From Siphonodentalium dalli (taxonomy: Eukaryota > Mollusca > Scaphopoda > Gadilida > Siphonodentaliidae), in contig CP136064.1 in NCBI GenBank assembly GCA_032622095.1, forward strand, positions 181,572,011-181,636,010: a stretch of DNA of 64,000 bases. The letters run 5' to 3'. How positions within the stretch are numbered: the first letter of the stretch is position 1; every line of letters begins with the position of its first letter. The translations under genes and the position numbers were made by a program. Of the stretch, positions 1 to 9,950 are shown in pieces. The notes under the pieces were generated by a model. That model was given only the letters and a program-made list of their open reading frames with translations, did not search any database and had not been told where the DNA came from.

Positions 1-169
1 CTTTTTTCAGTTACCGGAAGGAGGCAGCATTCCGGGCGGATGTAAAATGCGGACTTTTAAGTTCGGCCGATACGGAACGGATCGTACCGAAAATCCGGAA
101 TGTCTGCCGGATGACAGGATCAAAGAACCACATAAATCACCCCGAACCTTATCGGCCCTGGGTGCATTA
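1..169 (-). repeat. Split direct repeat, downstream copy (A2) of the DIRS/Ngaro element
   Basis: Bases 1-169 match 5158-5326 without a mismatch by eye; identity ends at base 169/5326. The perfect identity contrasts with the decayed coding region between the copies. The repeat may extend left of the window. Confidence 0.85.
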
Positions 170-803
170 TGTGATCACTCAGATCCAAGAGACACTACCC
201 CCACCAGTGACAGCCCTGCCACTACTGCACGGAATATTTAAACGACAACACATGAGTGGGGTATGATCTCAGCTTTAATGCAACATTATAAGCTTGTCCT
301 GAGATAGCCCATACGCATGGAAAACCAATTAAGCAGAGCCTTCGCTCTGACGAGAAGCCGAAGCAGAGAACGCTGAAGAAATACTGCTGTACAGCGCAGG
401 CATGAGCATGGCCCGACGAGCTAAGGTACGATTCGGAGCCGGCGCCCAAGAATTGCTATGAGGCGCCCTAAGCAATAAGCACACACGGCCAACAGGGAGA
501 AGCCCAACGAGTGCGACGCAGGAATGGCAGTAGAGACCACTGGACAGCCCAACTCCCTATGGCTAAGCAACGGCCTGGAATATTACACTCAGGCTACAGT
601 TCGAGAGCACTCTCGAATAAGCATAAGATGACTGCGCAGTCATAAACATATTAAGCTACTATTGATAAGCCACCCATCAAAGTTACCAGCCAGGTTATAA
701 CGCTATGGCGACACTACCACTACCACCATCTGCAGGACCGCCATAGAGTGCGCAGCACTCCCCCAAACCAGGAGCTCCATGCCCAATTACAGCAATGAAA
801 CAG
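170..803. other. Noncoding 3' region of the retroelement
   Basis: This stretch lies between the end of the hydrolase-like domain and the A2 repeat, where a Ngaro element carries its B1 repeat and 3' noncoding sequence. No conserved protein was recognised in either strand. B1 cannot be confirmed because its partner B2 would lie left of the window. Confidence 0.4.
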
Positions 804-1380
804 TTAAACCACCGGGAAAACCATAGTGTCAGATGCCAGGAAGGTCTCCAGGGCGCTCCGGAGACTATTCAGATAGATATTGTTGCCGACGGGGGAGAGA
901 TGGATCCCATCTGAACGAAGCGCAAATGGCTGGGTGCTTGATGCCACGACCCCCGTGATGTAAGACAAAGCCCAACATGCGTTGGATAAAGTCCCGGCGC
1001 TGGCGAGCACCAATACTCGGGCGATGGGCGTTGTGCCAATAGCGGCGCGGGAATACTTGTGACCAAATAAGGGTGCAGTCAGGCAACGATTCATGCACCT
1101 ATGAAAGTTCCCGCTTAACATTGGCATGTAATTCACGGTACCCACCGGCTGTGAGGTCGTTCGAGCCAAGCTGGATGATGTGGGTAGGATGCCGAGACTG
1201 CGGACAAGCGGCGAGCTCCCGGGCGAACGGGCGTGGAAATCGCCCCACAGCATCCCACGAGTGCAGATCCATCGAACAGAAGCGCTGTGGCTGGACAGCT
1301 GAAGATGTTGGCCAACAGGACGCCGCACAGCACGCTGGTGAGCCCAGTAGACGTGGGACGAACCCAAGACCCAGATACTG
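804..1380 (-). pseudogene. SGNH-hydrolase-like domain of the retroelement, frameshifted
   Basis: The SGNH blocks can be seen, but in two reading frames. Block I, WVLGSSHVYWAHQRA (about 1330-1380), and block V, DGIHLSPVGNNIYL, share the frame of the 804-1502 ORF. Block III, HIIQLGSNDL, with the stretch LIWSQVFPRRYW (about 1040-1190), lies in another frame that also has an in-frame TAG just before 1098. The nominal Ser, Gly, Asn and Asp/His positions are therefore all still recognisable, but at least two frameshifts and one stop separate them. SGNH/GDSL-like domains are known in Ngaro-type retroelements, where their role is unclear; lipid or ester hydrolysis is presumed from the fold. This copy cannot make the whole domain. 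Confidence 0.7.
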
Positions 1381-1395
1381 GCTACTGAAACGAGA

Positions 1396-1729
1396 CTAAG
1401 CAGATGTTGAGTGGATGAATCGACGACAAACATCAGACCGCCAACGACCCCGGTGGAGGAAGGCATGGTAAGGGGTGCCCAGATCCGCCAGATAGGTAGC
1501 ACTACCCGAACGAAATGGTGGAAAAGGTTGAAGCAGAATGCCGGGAGCGATTAAGCCCCGCGATAAACCCGACGATAGCGTGTTCCGGGAGCGGCCAAGA
1601 AACGGCTAAGCGATGCCGGTGTGCGAAAACGAGATAAGCCTGTATGGCGGTGCGATACGTGCGGTGAGTATATGGCGCCCGGGAGGACGTCAAAAGCAGC
1701 GTTACATGTCGACGCAGGTCCACAGGCAC
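1396..1729 (-). pseudogene. Tyrosine recombinase with deleted catalytic core and Tyr-to-Phe change
   Basis: Positions 1729-1502 encode an N-terminal SAM-like core-binding domain (SRAPYTHRTYRTAIQAYLVF, then LPEHAIVGFIAGL) ending at a stop at 1502. Immediately after, in another frame (about 1500-1396), comes the C-terminal tail: ATYLADLGTPYHAF followed by HRGRWRSDVCRRFIHS. The middle of the catalytic domain, which holds the first Arg and the His-x-x-Arg box, is missing. In the tail the GRW tryptophan is kept, but the position where the family has the nucleophilic tyrosine is phenylalanine (codon TTC, one base from TAC). The family joins the extrachromosomal circular copy to the chromosome; this copy could not. 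Identification rests on motif order next to the DIRS-type reverse transcriptase. Confidence 0.7.
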
Positions 1730-1749
1730 CTGGGAAATGGTGTTGGCGT

Positions 1750-2309
1750 TCGGGCGGCGGACAGCGCCAGTTGACGGAAACGTTTCATCTGGAAACGAGA
1801 GAGGCTGTCAGCGAGAGCATTATCACGAGACGCGATACATGAAGCACGCAAGGAGATGTTGTGAGACAGGAGCAGCAGGACCAGCTGGCGCAACAGGGCC
1901 ATGAGCGGCTTGCATTTGGAAGTTTGGTAGTTGATGGAGCGGACCACGGTAATGGTATCACAGTGTAAATGGAGGCGATGATTTCGGAGGCGACGCCCCC
2001 AGACGCTGATGCCACTAAGACGGGGAACATCTCGAGGACACCCATAGTGCGGGTCAGGCCCAAAGCATGCCAAGGAAGGGGCCACGTGCCAAAAGCCCAA
2101 AGGCCGTTGAAATAAGCGCCAAAGCCGCCGGACTGACCACAAGCGTCCATGTGGAAATTGATGTCGGTATCATGGAGCCAGGTCGCAGAAGGGAAAAGGT
2201 AGATCCCATTGAATGACGTGAAGAACTGTAACCACGTGGCCAGATCGGCACATGCCAGAAGTAATTCGGATTTTGTGATTCGGCTTAGAAAATCCCTGCA
2301 GGGCATCAA
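1750..2309 (-). pseudogene. RNase H domain of the DIRS element, frameshifted
   Basis: Two overlapping frames each carry half of an RNase H fold. The frame 2309-1785 has INFHMDACG and GGFGAYFNGLWAFGTWP, the first beta-strand region with its catalytic aspartate. The frame 2142-1702 has LHCDTITVVRSINYQTS, then LLRQLVLLLLSHNI, then RDNALADSLSR, the later helices with the second and third acidic positions. The order and spacing match the RNase H that follows the reverse transcriptase in DIRS-like elements, where it degrades the RNA of the hybrid. A frameshift around 2060-2140 separates the halves, so the copy is not functional. Confidence 0.75.
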
Positions 2310-3807
2310 TCAGGCTACGACAAATTGGGCGGCCCGGACGAACCGCCTTGCACGCAAATGGTAATGAGCCAATGAGCGACTGTAGTTCACGACCGAGATT
2401 TTACGGCAGCGCAAAGCCAGAGAGATTGTGGACTGAATAGCTGTGAGCTTCTCAGCAGGGAGACGCACCGCGTTAGCCAACGTATCGAGTGCGAGACCAA
2501 GGTAGCAGAGCTTCGAGGTGGGCGAGACCGTTTTATCATGAGCAATAGGTACGCCAAGACCAGAGCAAACGCGATGAAACATGTCAAGACTGTCCGAGGC
2601 CTGGGACGTGGCTGGCGGACCACAGAACAGGAAGTCATCGCAGTAGTACAAGATGTGTGGGTTGCCGGACCGCTGCTTAACAACCCATTCCAAAAATGTT
2701 GAGAATTTTTCAAAAGTTGCGCACGACACACTGCAGCCGAAAGGTAAGCAGTTGTCGAAATAAAACATGTCGTCCAGTTTAAAACCAAGTTGATCGAAAT
2801 CGCCCGGGTAGATGCGAAGATTACGACATGCAGCCTCTAAAATCCCTGCGCGCGAGCAATGTCCCGGTCCCAAGGGACCGGATGGTGGCAACAGCAGCGT
2901 CAAAACTGGTATATGTGACAGTGAATTCGCGCGGAATATGATCATTGAGCGACTGGCCTGCCGGATAGGAGAGGTGATGGATGCGACGGAATGAGTCGGG
3001 TTCATGTATAGGCACCAGTCCAAGCGGCGACACGTGGAGCGATGGAATTGGACGAGCGCAGAAAGGACCAGCAATGCGACCTTCCTGAAGGATCTTTTCC
3101 CGGACGACCTCGGGACGGTCACGAGCAGACTTGAGGTTCGGAGCGTCAGTTGCATACGCGGGCCAGTATAATGGAGCGGAAAAACCACGAGTAAAACCGA
3201 ACCGGAGTTCCCGCGCGGCTTGATGGTGAGGGTACTTCCTAAGCCACCAACACAAATAGACAAGATTAATGGCGGAAGGGGTGAGCTGGTAGACGTGGCT
3301 GGCGACCGTCGCGGGCTGAGCGACGAAAGTCTTGTCCATGGGCAGCGGTTGCGGCATGAGGCTCTGAGCAGATGTTGCAGATGTGTCGAAACGACAGTAT
3401 GGCCAGGAGCAGAGGCCGGCGTTGAGTTCAAAACAGACGGGACTGGGATGGCCCGGACGCGTGGGAAAAAAATCTACACGCCCGGAGGCACGAACCGGGG
3501 GCGGAGTCGGCTGCGGAGGTTGCCGAACCTGGGGCGTCATGACCAGCAGCCAAATGTTAGGGTCGATGGTCTCCCAAGGAGTAGCTGTATTTTCATCCCA
3601 CTTCAACCGAAATTGGGGATCGTACACCCGCCAGACAGATCCCCCACATTTAGCCGCCGCCCAACGAATGGTGCGCAGGTAACGCAAAAGGGGCTGGGCC
3701 GACGATTCAGGGTGAACGTCGAGGTATACCGAAACGAAAGTGAGAAAAGCATCGGTCCACGAGTCAACAGACGTTATTGGAGCAGCATGCCCGCCTGGCG
3801 CAACCAA
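2310..3807 (-). pseudogene. Gag zinc-finger region and reverse transcriptase, one frameshift
   Basis: The upstream frame (3807-2821) begins with a Gag-type segment (SWTDAFLTFVSVYLDVHP, LLRYLRTIRWAA), continues into a cysteine motif CFELNAGLCSWPYCRF that lacks the expected final histidine, and enters the reverse transcriptase fingers (SPLGLVPIHEP, FRRIHHLSYPAGQSLND, then LLARRDF with the first catalytic Asp). The downstream frame (3431-2310) carries the rest: GDFDQLGFKLDDMFYF, LPFGCSVSCATFEKF and the active-site box YYCDDF. The two frames join by a frameshift near 2820-2830. In the family this enzyme copies the element RNA into DNA. The catalytic aspartates are present but the frameshift inactivates the copy. 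Confidence 0.85.
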
Positions 3808-3814
3808 ACCTTAA

Positions 3815-4278
3815 AATAAATTTTATTTGACTATCTGACATTTTGTCAGGCACCAAACAGACATGGTCTGACATTTAGAAATGAGGCCTGACATGTCTAT
3901 TTTATCACCCATAATAATACCAATTTAAACTAATAATGATGTATAATCCCCCAATGATGTTCCTCTTCTCAATTATCACTTTTTTTTAATGCAAATCTGC
4001 CCCACCTCGACAACATTAAACATACTTGCCGATTTCAATTCGAAGGTTATAGAAGACTTCAATTGCTCTGATCCCAGTGGTGTTACTGGATCCATAAATT
4101 ATGCAATCCAATTTCATTTAACAGCATGCTCTATAAATTTTTGCAAAATATCACATTACCAGTGATATTTTCATAAAAATACATCAATTTCTCAACCAGA
4201 CATTATCAGAGCAGAGCCTGACAACCTATAAAAATTTGAATTTGGTGTCTGACAATTGGCCATATCAGACCACTTATT
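3815..4278. mobile_element. TTAA-flanked insertion inside the retroelement
   Basis: A 464-bp AT-rich block without ORFs separates the Gag-like and RT-bearing segments. It is bracketed by TTAA at 3811-3814 and 4279-4282, and its ends are weakly inverted (AATAA outermost, then related CTGACA/TGTCAG-rich subterminal stretches). The motif TCTGACA/CCTGACA recurs several times inside. Removing the block and one TTAA leaves the flanking minus-strand reading frames in the same phase, with only the TAA of the target itself as a stop. This fits a nonautonomous element using piggyBac-like TTAA targets. Terminal repeats are short, so the family is uncertain. Confidence 0.6.
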
Positions 4279-4282
4279 TTAA

Positions 4283-5147
4283 GCCTTGGGCGCAACACGG
4301 ATTCGCCCGGAAGCACGACGCCCCCAGAAAATTTTGTCGCGAAGATCGGGAAACGTGAGAGCCAAGGCCATCTGCCGCCGTAGAATCGGCAAGGGGGCGT
4401 CCCAAGGGGAGACCAGCGAGGATGGAAAGCTAAATAAGGCATTACCCGGATCGGTTCTGTCTCTTGCCGGAGCGTTCGGTCGGTGTATCACTGAAGCCAC
4501 ACGCGGCGGCGGAGAGAAGTGGAGCTGTCATCAGAACTGCGGCGGGGACAGGACGACAAAGGAGACGCTAGTGGTGACCTGGATTCATAGCGCAGAAAAC
4601 GTCCTGTCGGCGACTAGCCTGGCGACGAGACTGACGACTGGGCTGACAACGAGGCTGACGAACAGGATCGCGGCCACGAGAATGGTAAATCCGGCCACGA
4701 GAGGCGTGGCATCCCCGTCCAGAGCCACGAGCAGGCCTGCCACGTGAATGCTGACCACGGCTGCGCACCCGTGAATCAGCCACAGATGACACACTGGCCG
4801 AAAACCCGAGAAGAAGGCCTAACACGGCCACTGGAAGCAGGACCAGCACGAGACGAGCTGGCAGACGCATCCTTGCGACTGCTACGAGACGAACGGTCAC
4901 GGGCCCGACCGCGAGATCCTGTACGAACCATAGGAGAAATACGGGAATGCCACCGAACGACAAACACAAACAGGGAAAACACGTGCACGACCCACGAAAA
5001 TAGGTAACGCCGACGGAACAGGACGCAGACAGAGCGCACAAGGAACAAGATGATAGACGAATAAATGAAGGCTGGTGAAGAAACACGGTGACGGATGGAA
5101 ACAGATAGGAATTGACGACACAACCGAGCGCGATGCATATAATTCAA
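4283..5147 (-). pseudogene. Gag-like 5' region of the retroelement
   Basis: Minus-strand frames contain an arginine/glycine-rich stretch (VRSRGQHSRGRPARGSGRG, then several SRGR and RQPRCQPSRQSRR runs, about 4568-4783), followed in another frame by DPGNALFSFPSSLVSPWDAP and FPDLRDKIFWGRRASG (about 4279-4450). A basic RG-rich protein upstream of the reverse transcriptase would suit a nucleic-acid-binding Gag. I do not recognise a named Gag family. The hydrophobic and Ser/Arg-rich ORFs in the other frames of 4568-5147 are probably shadows of the repetitive codons. Confidence 0.4.
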
Positions 5148-5157
5148 GAGTGAATTG

Positions 5158-5326
5158 CTTTTTTCAGTTACCGGAAGGAGGCAGCATTCCGGGCGGATGT
5201 AAAATGCGGACTTTTAAGTTCGGCCGATACGGAACGGATCGTACCGAAAATCCGGAATGTCTGCCGGATGACAGGATCAAAGAACCACATAAATCACCCC
5301 GAACCTTATCGGCCCTGGGTGCATTA
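5158..5326 (-). repeat. Split direct repeat, upstream copy (A1) of the DIRS/Ngaro element
   Basis: Identical to 1-169. It marks the 5' boundary of the minus-strand retroelement; sequence beyond 5326 (AATTAGGCC...) no longer matches the other copy, so the element edge is at or very near 5326. Confidence 0.8.
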
Positions 5327-5559
5327 ATTAGGCCATTAAAAATAAATACCTGTGTTCTCAAGAAATTATATAGAGATGAGGGAGGGAGGCTTTTTTTTCT
5401 TTTTTTTTCTGCGAAGAATTCAGGAAAGTAAAGCATATATGGAAAATATTTTGGAATAAAATCCTACAATTGTCCAAGCAAACTATGCATTTTACCCATT
5501 ACAACTTCATCAAAAACATTTTAATTTCTAACTGTGGACAAGTTTCTCAGTCGTTTTTT

Positions 5560-6065
5560 GATCAATTTCCGTGAAACTTGGCACAGGCATCAACCACCAT
5601 GGAAACCTGTGCACCTGCGATTATGACATCTGTCCGACTTTTTTTGGTGGAGTTATTCCCCTTTTTCGACTTAGCAAATTTTTGCAACATGTATAATTTT
5701 GTCCGAGCTTTTATTCCTACATTTTTAGGTCAATTTTGTTTAACTTGGCACAGATATTAAGTACCATGGGAACCTGTGCACCTGCGATTATGACGTCTGT
5801 CTGGCATTTTTTGATGGAGTTATCCCCCTTTTTCGACTTAGAAATTTTTTTCCAACATGCCTAATTTTGTCCGAGCTTTTACTTCTACATTTTTAGGTCA
5901 ATGTTTTTTAATCTTGGCACTGATATTTAGTACCATGAGAACCTGTGAACCTGCGATTATGATGTCTGTCCGACTTTTTTTGTGGAGTTATTCCCCTTTT
6001 TCGACTTAGAACATTTTTGCAAAATGCATAATTTGTCCGAGCTTTTATTCCTACAGTTTTCGGTC
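5560..6065 (+). repeat. About 168-bp tandem repeat, three units plus a partial
   Basis: The phrases TTGGCACAGGCATC / TTGGCACAGATATT / TTGGCACTGATATT recur at about 5579, 5747 and 5914, each followed by ACCTGTGCACCTGCGATTAT, a CCCCTTTTTCGACTTAG phrase and TTTGTCCGAGCTTTTA. A fourth copy is cut off near 6065. The CCCTTTTTCGACTTAGAA phrase also occurs in the 170-bp repeats at 17723-18950, which suggests a related element. The array lies in a desaturase intron between the retroelement and the first visible exon. Confidence 0.75.
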
Positions 6066-6332
6066 AATAGGTTTAAGATTACGGTTAGGTTTGTGCACCT
6101 GCAATGGGAACTGTTATTTTATTATTTTAACTAAATGTTTACTGACATGTGAAACATCTTAGTATTTTAAAAACACGGGGGGGGGGGGGAATCCTTAGTC
6201 CCATTGGGACAGTCACACCTCTAGTTAGTTCTGGCTTATAGAAATTCTGACCATGACAGAGTTTGCATTATCTAGTAATTTTGTAGCTAGTAAACGGTAT
6301 ATGTCTACAATTTGTTTTCTTTTAATTTGTAG

Positions 6333-6430
6333 GACCTGACAATGACAATCTTCTTCTTCGTTCGATTGTACTACTCATTTAGTCCATTTCTTGGCGGCTT
6401 TGGCTGGCTGGCGTTCTACTTCTTCTTCAG
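6333..6430 (+). CDS. Front-end fatty acid desaturase, exon upstream of the third His box
   Basis: First visible exon of a front-end acyl-CoA desaturase (delta-5/6 type, FADS-like), an ER-membrane enzyme that introduces a double bond between an existing one and the carboxyl end of a polyunsaturated fatty acid, using cytochrome b5 electrons. The exon encodes DLTMTIFFFVRLYYSFSPFL and a hydrophobic run ending in WLAFYFFF, a transmembrane segment. It lies between an AG acceptor (6331-6332) and a GTAAGT donor, and ends with two bases of an Arg codon (phase 2) completed exactly by the next exon. The cytochrome-b5 domain and the first two His boxes are not in the window; they must lie left of base 1, beyond the retrotransposon. 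Together the four exons give the C-terminal 149 residues. Whether it is delta-5, -6 or -8 cannot be told from this end. Confidence 0.85.
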
Positions 6431-6836
6431 GTAAGTTCTGTAGAAATCTTGAAAATGAAGTGGATCTGAAAAACATTTTCCACATGCCGTGTATATTATA
6501 GCATTCACAAAGCAGTCTTTCAAAACTTGAGGTAAGCTGTCGCTTGTGTACTATCGCTCCCGCTGTTTTTTTATCCAGTGAGTTAACAACAATTAATGCA
6601 CATTGGATTTATCAAGGGGGTGATAAATATTTTGTCCTATCAAATTTAACCTATTTATCTGAGCAATGTTATCAAAGACAGCACGGATGGATCGGTGAAT
6701 GATTCCTCTTTCAAATATTACCACCAATGCCAACTCAACTTCTATCTGTAACATTTAACTATTTTTTACATCAACTATGATTTCCAAATATCATCGTTTC
6801 TGCAGGTTGATCTCTCTCAAACAAGAAAAGAGTTAA

Positions 6837-6995
6837 CCCTTTTATGACGGGAGCTGCACTTGTGCAGCATTAAAGATCCTGTGCCAGTGAATTCTCTTAT
6901 ATGCAAGTCTCCCATGTGGAGCCTTGTATATATAAGAGAATGCATTTGCATAGGGTTTTTTCGCAAAATTTCAGGAAGCTCCAGTCATGAAAGAG
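6837..6995. mobile_element. TTAA-flanked MITE with central hairpin (family A)
   Basis: TTAA at 6833-6836 and 6996-6999 brackets a 159-bp element. Its ends are inverted: CCCTTTTATGACGGGAGCT on the left and AGCTCCAGTCATGAAAGAG on the right. The centre is a hairpin built on GAATTCTCTTATATGCAAG and TATATAAGAGAATGC. TTAA duplication with CCC-starting ends is typical of piggyBac-like elements. The internal TTAA at 6870-6873 serves as the empty site for the nested copy at 14964-16205. It lies in a desaturase intron. Confidence 0.75.
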
Positions 6996-6999
6996 TTAA

Positions 7000-8144
7000 A
7001 TGATCCATCATATCCACATCACATTTATACATGTATACACAAATAAACACAATTGCATGCGAAAGATCTTGCAGAAATTCCGATATAACTCTGCGAACTT
7101 TGGAGAGTTCAGACTTAAGTCAGCAAACTTCAAAGGCAAGTGATACGCCCTACTCATTTTCCTTGTACATTCCATGCAAATGAAATAGTTGACACCACAC
7201 TTTCTTGTAAGTTATAATAGTCAACAATAAATAATTGGAAGCAACATGAACGTTCTTTATTTGCAATTAAACTAAAATAATCTTGAAATGAATCATCATA
7301 TTAATTCGAAAGCTGACAGTATTTTTAGTTGCTAGTTAATGCGCACCAGCAAAATATATAAGGCCACATGTCCGGGTGCAGAACTAAACTGTTTCGTTAT
7401 ACATTGACATGGAACAAAACAATCAGTAAATCCTTCAATGTCTGCAAGTTTAATTCTTGCAAATGGCCACTATTAGGGTTGCCTTTGCTTGATATACACA
7501 CTTTCTGTTATTTCAAGGTTGAGCGTTGTCATGTTATTTGGTGGTTTTCTTTAAAAAACATTTCCCAATGTTTGTGTTACAAACCTAAGTGAGCCAGTGA
7601 GCCATATATACATTTCCGTTTTTTCAAAAATGTTAAAAATATTCAAGGAGCTAAATAATCCACCATCGAATCATAAATGCTCAGTGTTTGCAGCAGTTCC
7701 AAAATTCAATTGAGAATATCCATACTACGTTACACTTTCTATGACTTTCCCATCAGGCAGTTTGAACTACATATGGCCTGTTAGACTGTTATAAAAATAT
7801 CCATGAAACAATTACTTGTCATATGTGCCCAAACTCATTTAGTTATATTTATCCATACCCATACACATATAAAATTCAGTTTCAGTACCTTGGGCCATTA
7901 GTATGACAGACTTCGTTTTATTCTGGCTTAAAGTGGCCTATTTTCATTTTAGTGTGTTTTGTTGTTGTTATGCTTTTTAAAATATTGGCTGTACATGTAT
8001 GTTTCTAGCTGACACAAGATGCAAATAGAATGTGATTAAGAATCTTTAGGCTAAAATTTGGAAAAATCAGGTCTATTTTGGATTGGGGCAGGGGCCAATA
8101 TTTGACCCCTGGTGCAACCTATTATAACCCATGTTAACTATGGT
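7000..8144. other. Desaturase intron sequence, no feature recognised
   Basis: AT-rich intronic DNA. The longest ORF (7368-7592, 74 codons) has no recognisable domain and no flanking splice logic. I see no repeat or conserved exon here. Confidence 0.6.
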
Positions 8145-8605
8145 CAGGGTCCGTGCTGGACCAAAATTTACTTTTGCCAAATGAAAATATTTTTTGCCAA
8201 ATTCTTTTAGAATTTGCCAAATGCTATCCCTGATAATATAATTTTCTGCATGCAACATTGAGTCTTATTTTGTGTTTTATCATACAACAATAAACCAATC
8301 ACTGAACAATAAAATTGTAGAAGGGTTTCTTTATCAGAAAGGCACATTACAAGAGGATTAGCTATGTAAACACCACCACCACACTAAATACATGTAATCC
8401 CTCACCCATCAATACTAATGATATCAGATGAACTGCATCTTAAAGGAGTTAACTTTTCTTGGATCGTATAAAACACGACAAATGTAATTATATTTGAGAG
8501 TTACCGAAATTAGAAAGTGACTTGCCAAAACTTTTGCCAAATGAAAATATTTTTTTGCCAAATGTGAATTATTTTTGTCATTGGCAATTGACAGCGCGAA
8601 CCCTG
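8145..8605. mobile_element. Possible hAT-like nonautonomous element
   Basis: The ends are inverted: CAGGGTCCGTGCTG at 8145 and CAGCGCGAACCCTG ending at 8605. The phrase TTTTGCCAAATGAAAATATT occurs near both ends (about 8172 and 8534). CAGGG termini resemble hAT elements, which duplicate 8 bp, but the flanks (ACTATGGT and ACTACTAC) match only in the first four bases and two later positions at best, so the assignment is tentative. Confidence 0.4.
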
Positions 8606-8837
8606 ACTACTACTCACTTATATTAAGTGTTATACTCATTACAAGCTTGTGCATTGCAGCATTGTTCTTTGCATTTTTGTGCCTTCAATGTTTCAGCATT
8701 TCTATTAATATTCAGTTGGGCGTGGCTTGACCGTCACATGGGAATATATTTTTTTAAATGTCTTATGATAGCGATACATATGATCAGTGTCAGAGTGGAT
8801 CCAAAGGAAAATATGTCAAATTGACTGCATTCGTTAA

Positions 8838-9106
8838 CCCTTTCTATACTAAATACTAATTGATGAGTAGTTATCTAAGGAAATGTTCAGATAATAAGTT
8901 CAATAAACTACCATAGGCATCATTTCTTGAACTTATTATCTGAACATTTCCCACCAATGAGTATGAATCCTTCTGCACTTGTATTATCTTTTCGTCTGTC
9001 TTTCGTCTGCTTTTATTACCTGAACATGCCTCAAAATTAATAATAGACTATTCCAATACTGGTATATACTTTTATAACTGGGAGAATCCATTTAGTATAG
9101 AAAGGG
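8838..9106. mobile_element. TTAA-flanked MITE with perfect 17-bp inverted ends
   Basis: TTAA (8834-8837 and 9107-9110) flanks a 269-bp element ending in CCCTTTCTATACTAAAT and its exact reverse complement. Inside is a second inverted pair, AAATGTTCAGATAATAAGTT (from about 8881) with its complement near 8930-8950. A lone end of the same family (TTTAGTATAGAAAGGTTAA) sits near 9264. These are piggyBac-like hallmarks. The element lies in a desaturase intron. Confidence 0.85.
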
Positions 9107-9746
9107 TTAAAGGCCCGGGTCAGATTAAGAAACCATCATCTGTGTTAGTTTGGACTGTTGCAGGGATAATGGATAATCAAGAACAGTTCAGGTCATGACT
9201 CGAAATGTGCTATATTTTGTTGACTATTAAAATATACATTTAAAACTAGGTGAAAGAATCTATTTAGTATAGAAAGGTTAAATTGAATGTGGATTCGCTG
9301 ATTGGTTATGTTAAGATATAGAACGTAGACATGTCGGGAGTATACCTGATGCTGCGTTTTTGTGAATTTGTAGAAAGAGAATAATTACGAACTTACCACA
9401 ACTGATTTGGTAAATATCCAACCATAACACTTTATAAAAATCTTTATTCTGTGTCAATGACAATTTACTTATTAAATTAGTTCAAAATAATGTTCTTTTT
9501 TGCATTATGTACCTGTGGTGGTCTGTGGGGTTATTTTCAGTATGTCTACCAAGTGTGTCTGGATACAAAATCAGGCACACAATTTATAGTGCGCCTACAT
9601 TTTTCAAAATCGAAAGACTGTATTAGATGAACATATATCTTATAAAATATCTATATCATACAAATTGGTATTATCAAACCTAGTTTACCGGTAATTCTGT
9701 ATTAATTTCATCAAACATTTACAGCCATATTTTTTATGAATTCTAG

Positions 9747-9923
9747 GGTCATTGAGAGTCATTGGTTTATGTACTGCACCCAGATGAGTCACATTCCGAT
9801 GGAGATTGACAAAGACCAGGATCGTGACTGGGTCACATCCCAACTCATCACTTCTTGCAATGTAGAACCAAGTTTCTTCAATGACTGGTTCACAGGTCAT
9901 CTCAATTACCAGATAGAGCATCA
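9747..9923 (+). CDS. Front-end fatty acid desaturase, third-His-box exon
   Basis: Encodes [20 protein letters not shown], then [20 protein letters not shown] and [38 protein letters not shown] is the diagnostic C-terminal signature of front-end desaturases; Gln (instead of the first His) in the third box QIEHH is a hallmark of this class and contributes to the di-iron site. The acceptor is TTCTAG at 9741-9746; an earlier CAG at 9724 would put a TAG in frame and is rejected. The exon ends with CA of the second His codon, before GTAAGT, so the third histidine box is split by the intron. Confidence 0.93.
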
Positions 9924-9950
9924 GTAAGTTCCTACAATCACACAGTGTTG

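Larger units (their letters stand above)
1..5326 (-). mobile_element. Degenerate DIRS/Ngaro-type tyrosine-recombinase retrotransposon
   Basis: The element reads right to left. In minus-strand order the domains are a Gag-like arginine/glycine-rich segment, a Gag/zinc-finger plus reverse transcriptase segment, RNase H, a tyrosine recombinase, and an SGNH-hydrolase-like domain. Identical 169-bp direct repeats lie at both ends (1-169 and 5158-5326). Reverse transcriptase plus tyrosine recombinase instead of a DDE integrase, with split direct repeats instead of LTRs, defines the DIRS order; an SGNH-type hydrolase is known from Ngaro-like members. Every domain is interrupted by frameshifts or stops and the recombinase lacks its centre, so this copy is dead. 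In Ngaro elements the repeats are arranged A1-coding-B1-A2-B2; the 169-bp repeats would be A1 and A2, and B2 would lie left of base 1, so the left boundary is not visible. It lies antisense to the desaturase gene, probably in one of its introns. Confidence 0.85.

Noticed and set aside
3220-3819. 199-codon plus-strand ORF
   Set aside because: It is the antisense shadow of the Gag/RT coding region, whose minus-strand frame shows clear reverse transcriptase motifs.
4568-5147. Hydrophobic and serine/arginine-rich minus-strand ORFs suggesting a membrane protein
   Set aside because: They are alternative frames of the RG-rich Gag-like segment and the repetitive codons around it.
9721-9746. Splice acceptor ACAG at 9721-9724 for the desaturase exon
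   Set aside because: Using it puts a TAG in frame before the conserved sequence. The TTCTAG acceptor at 9741-9746 keeps phase with the preceding exon.
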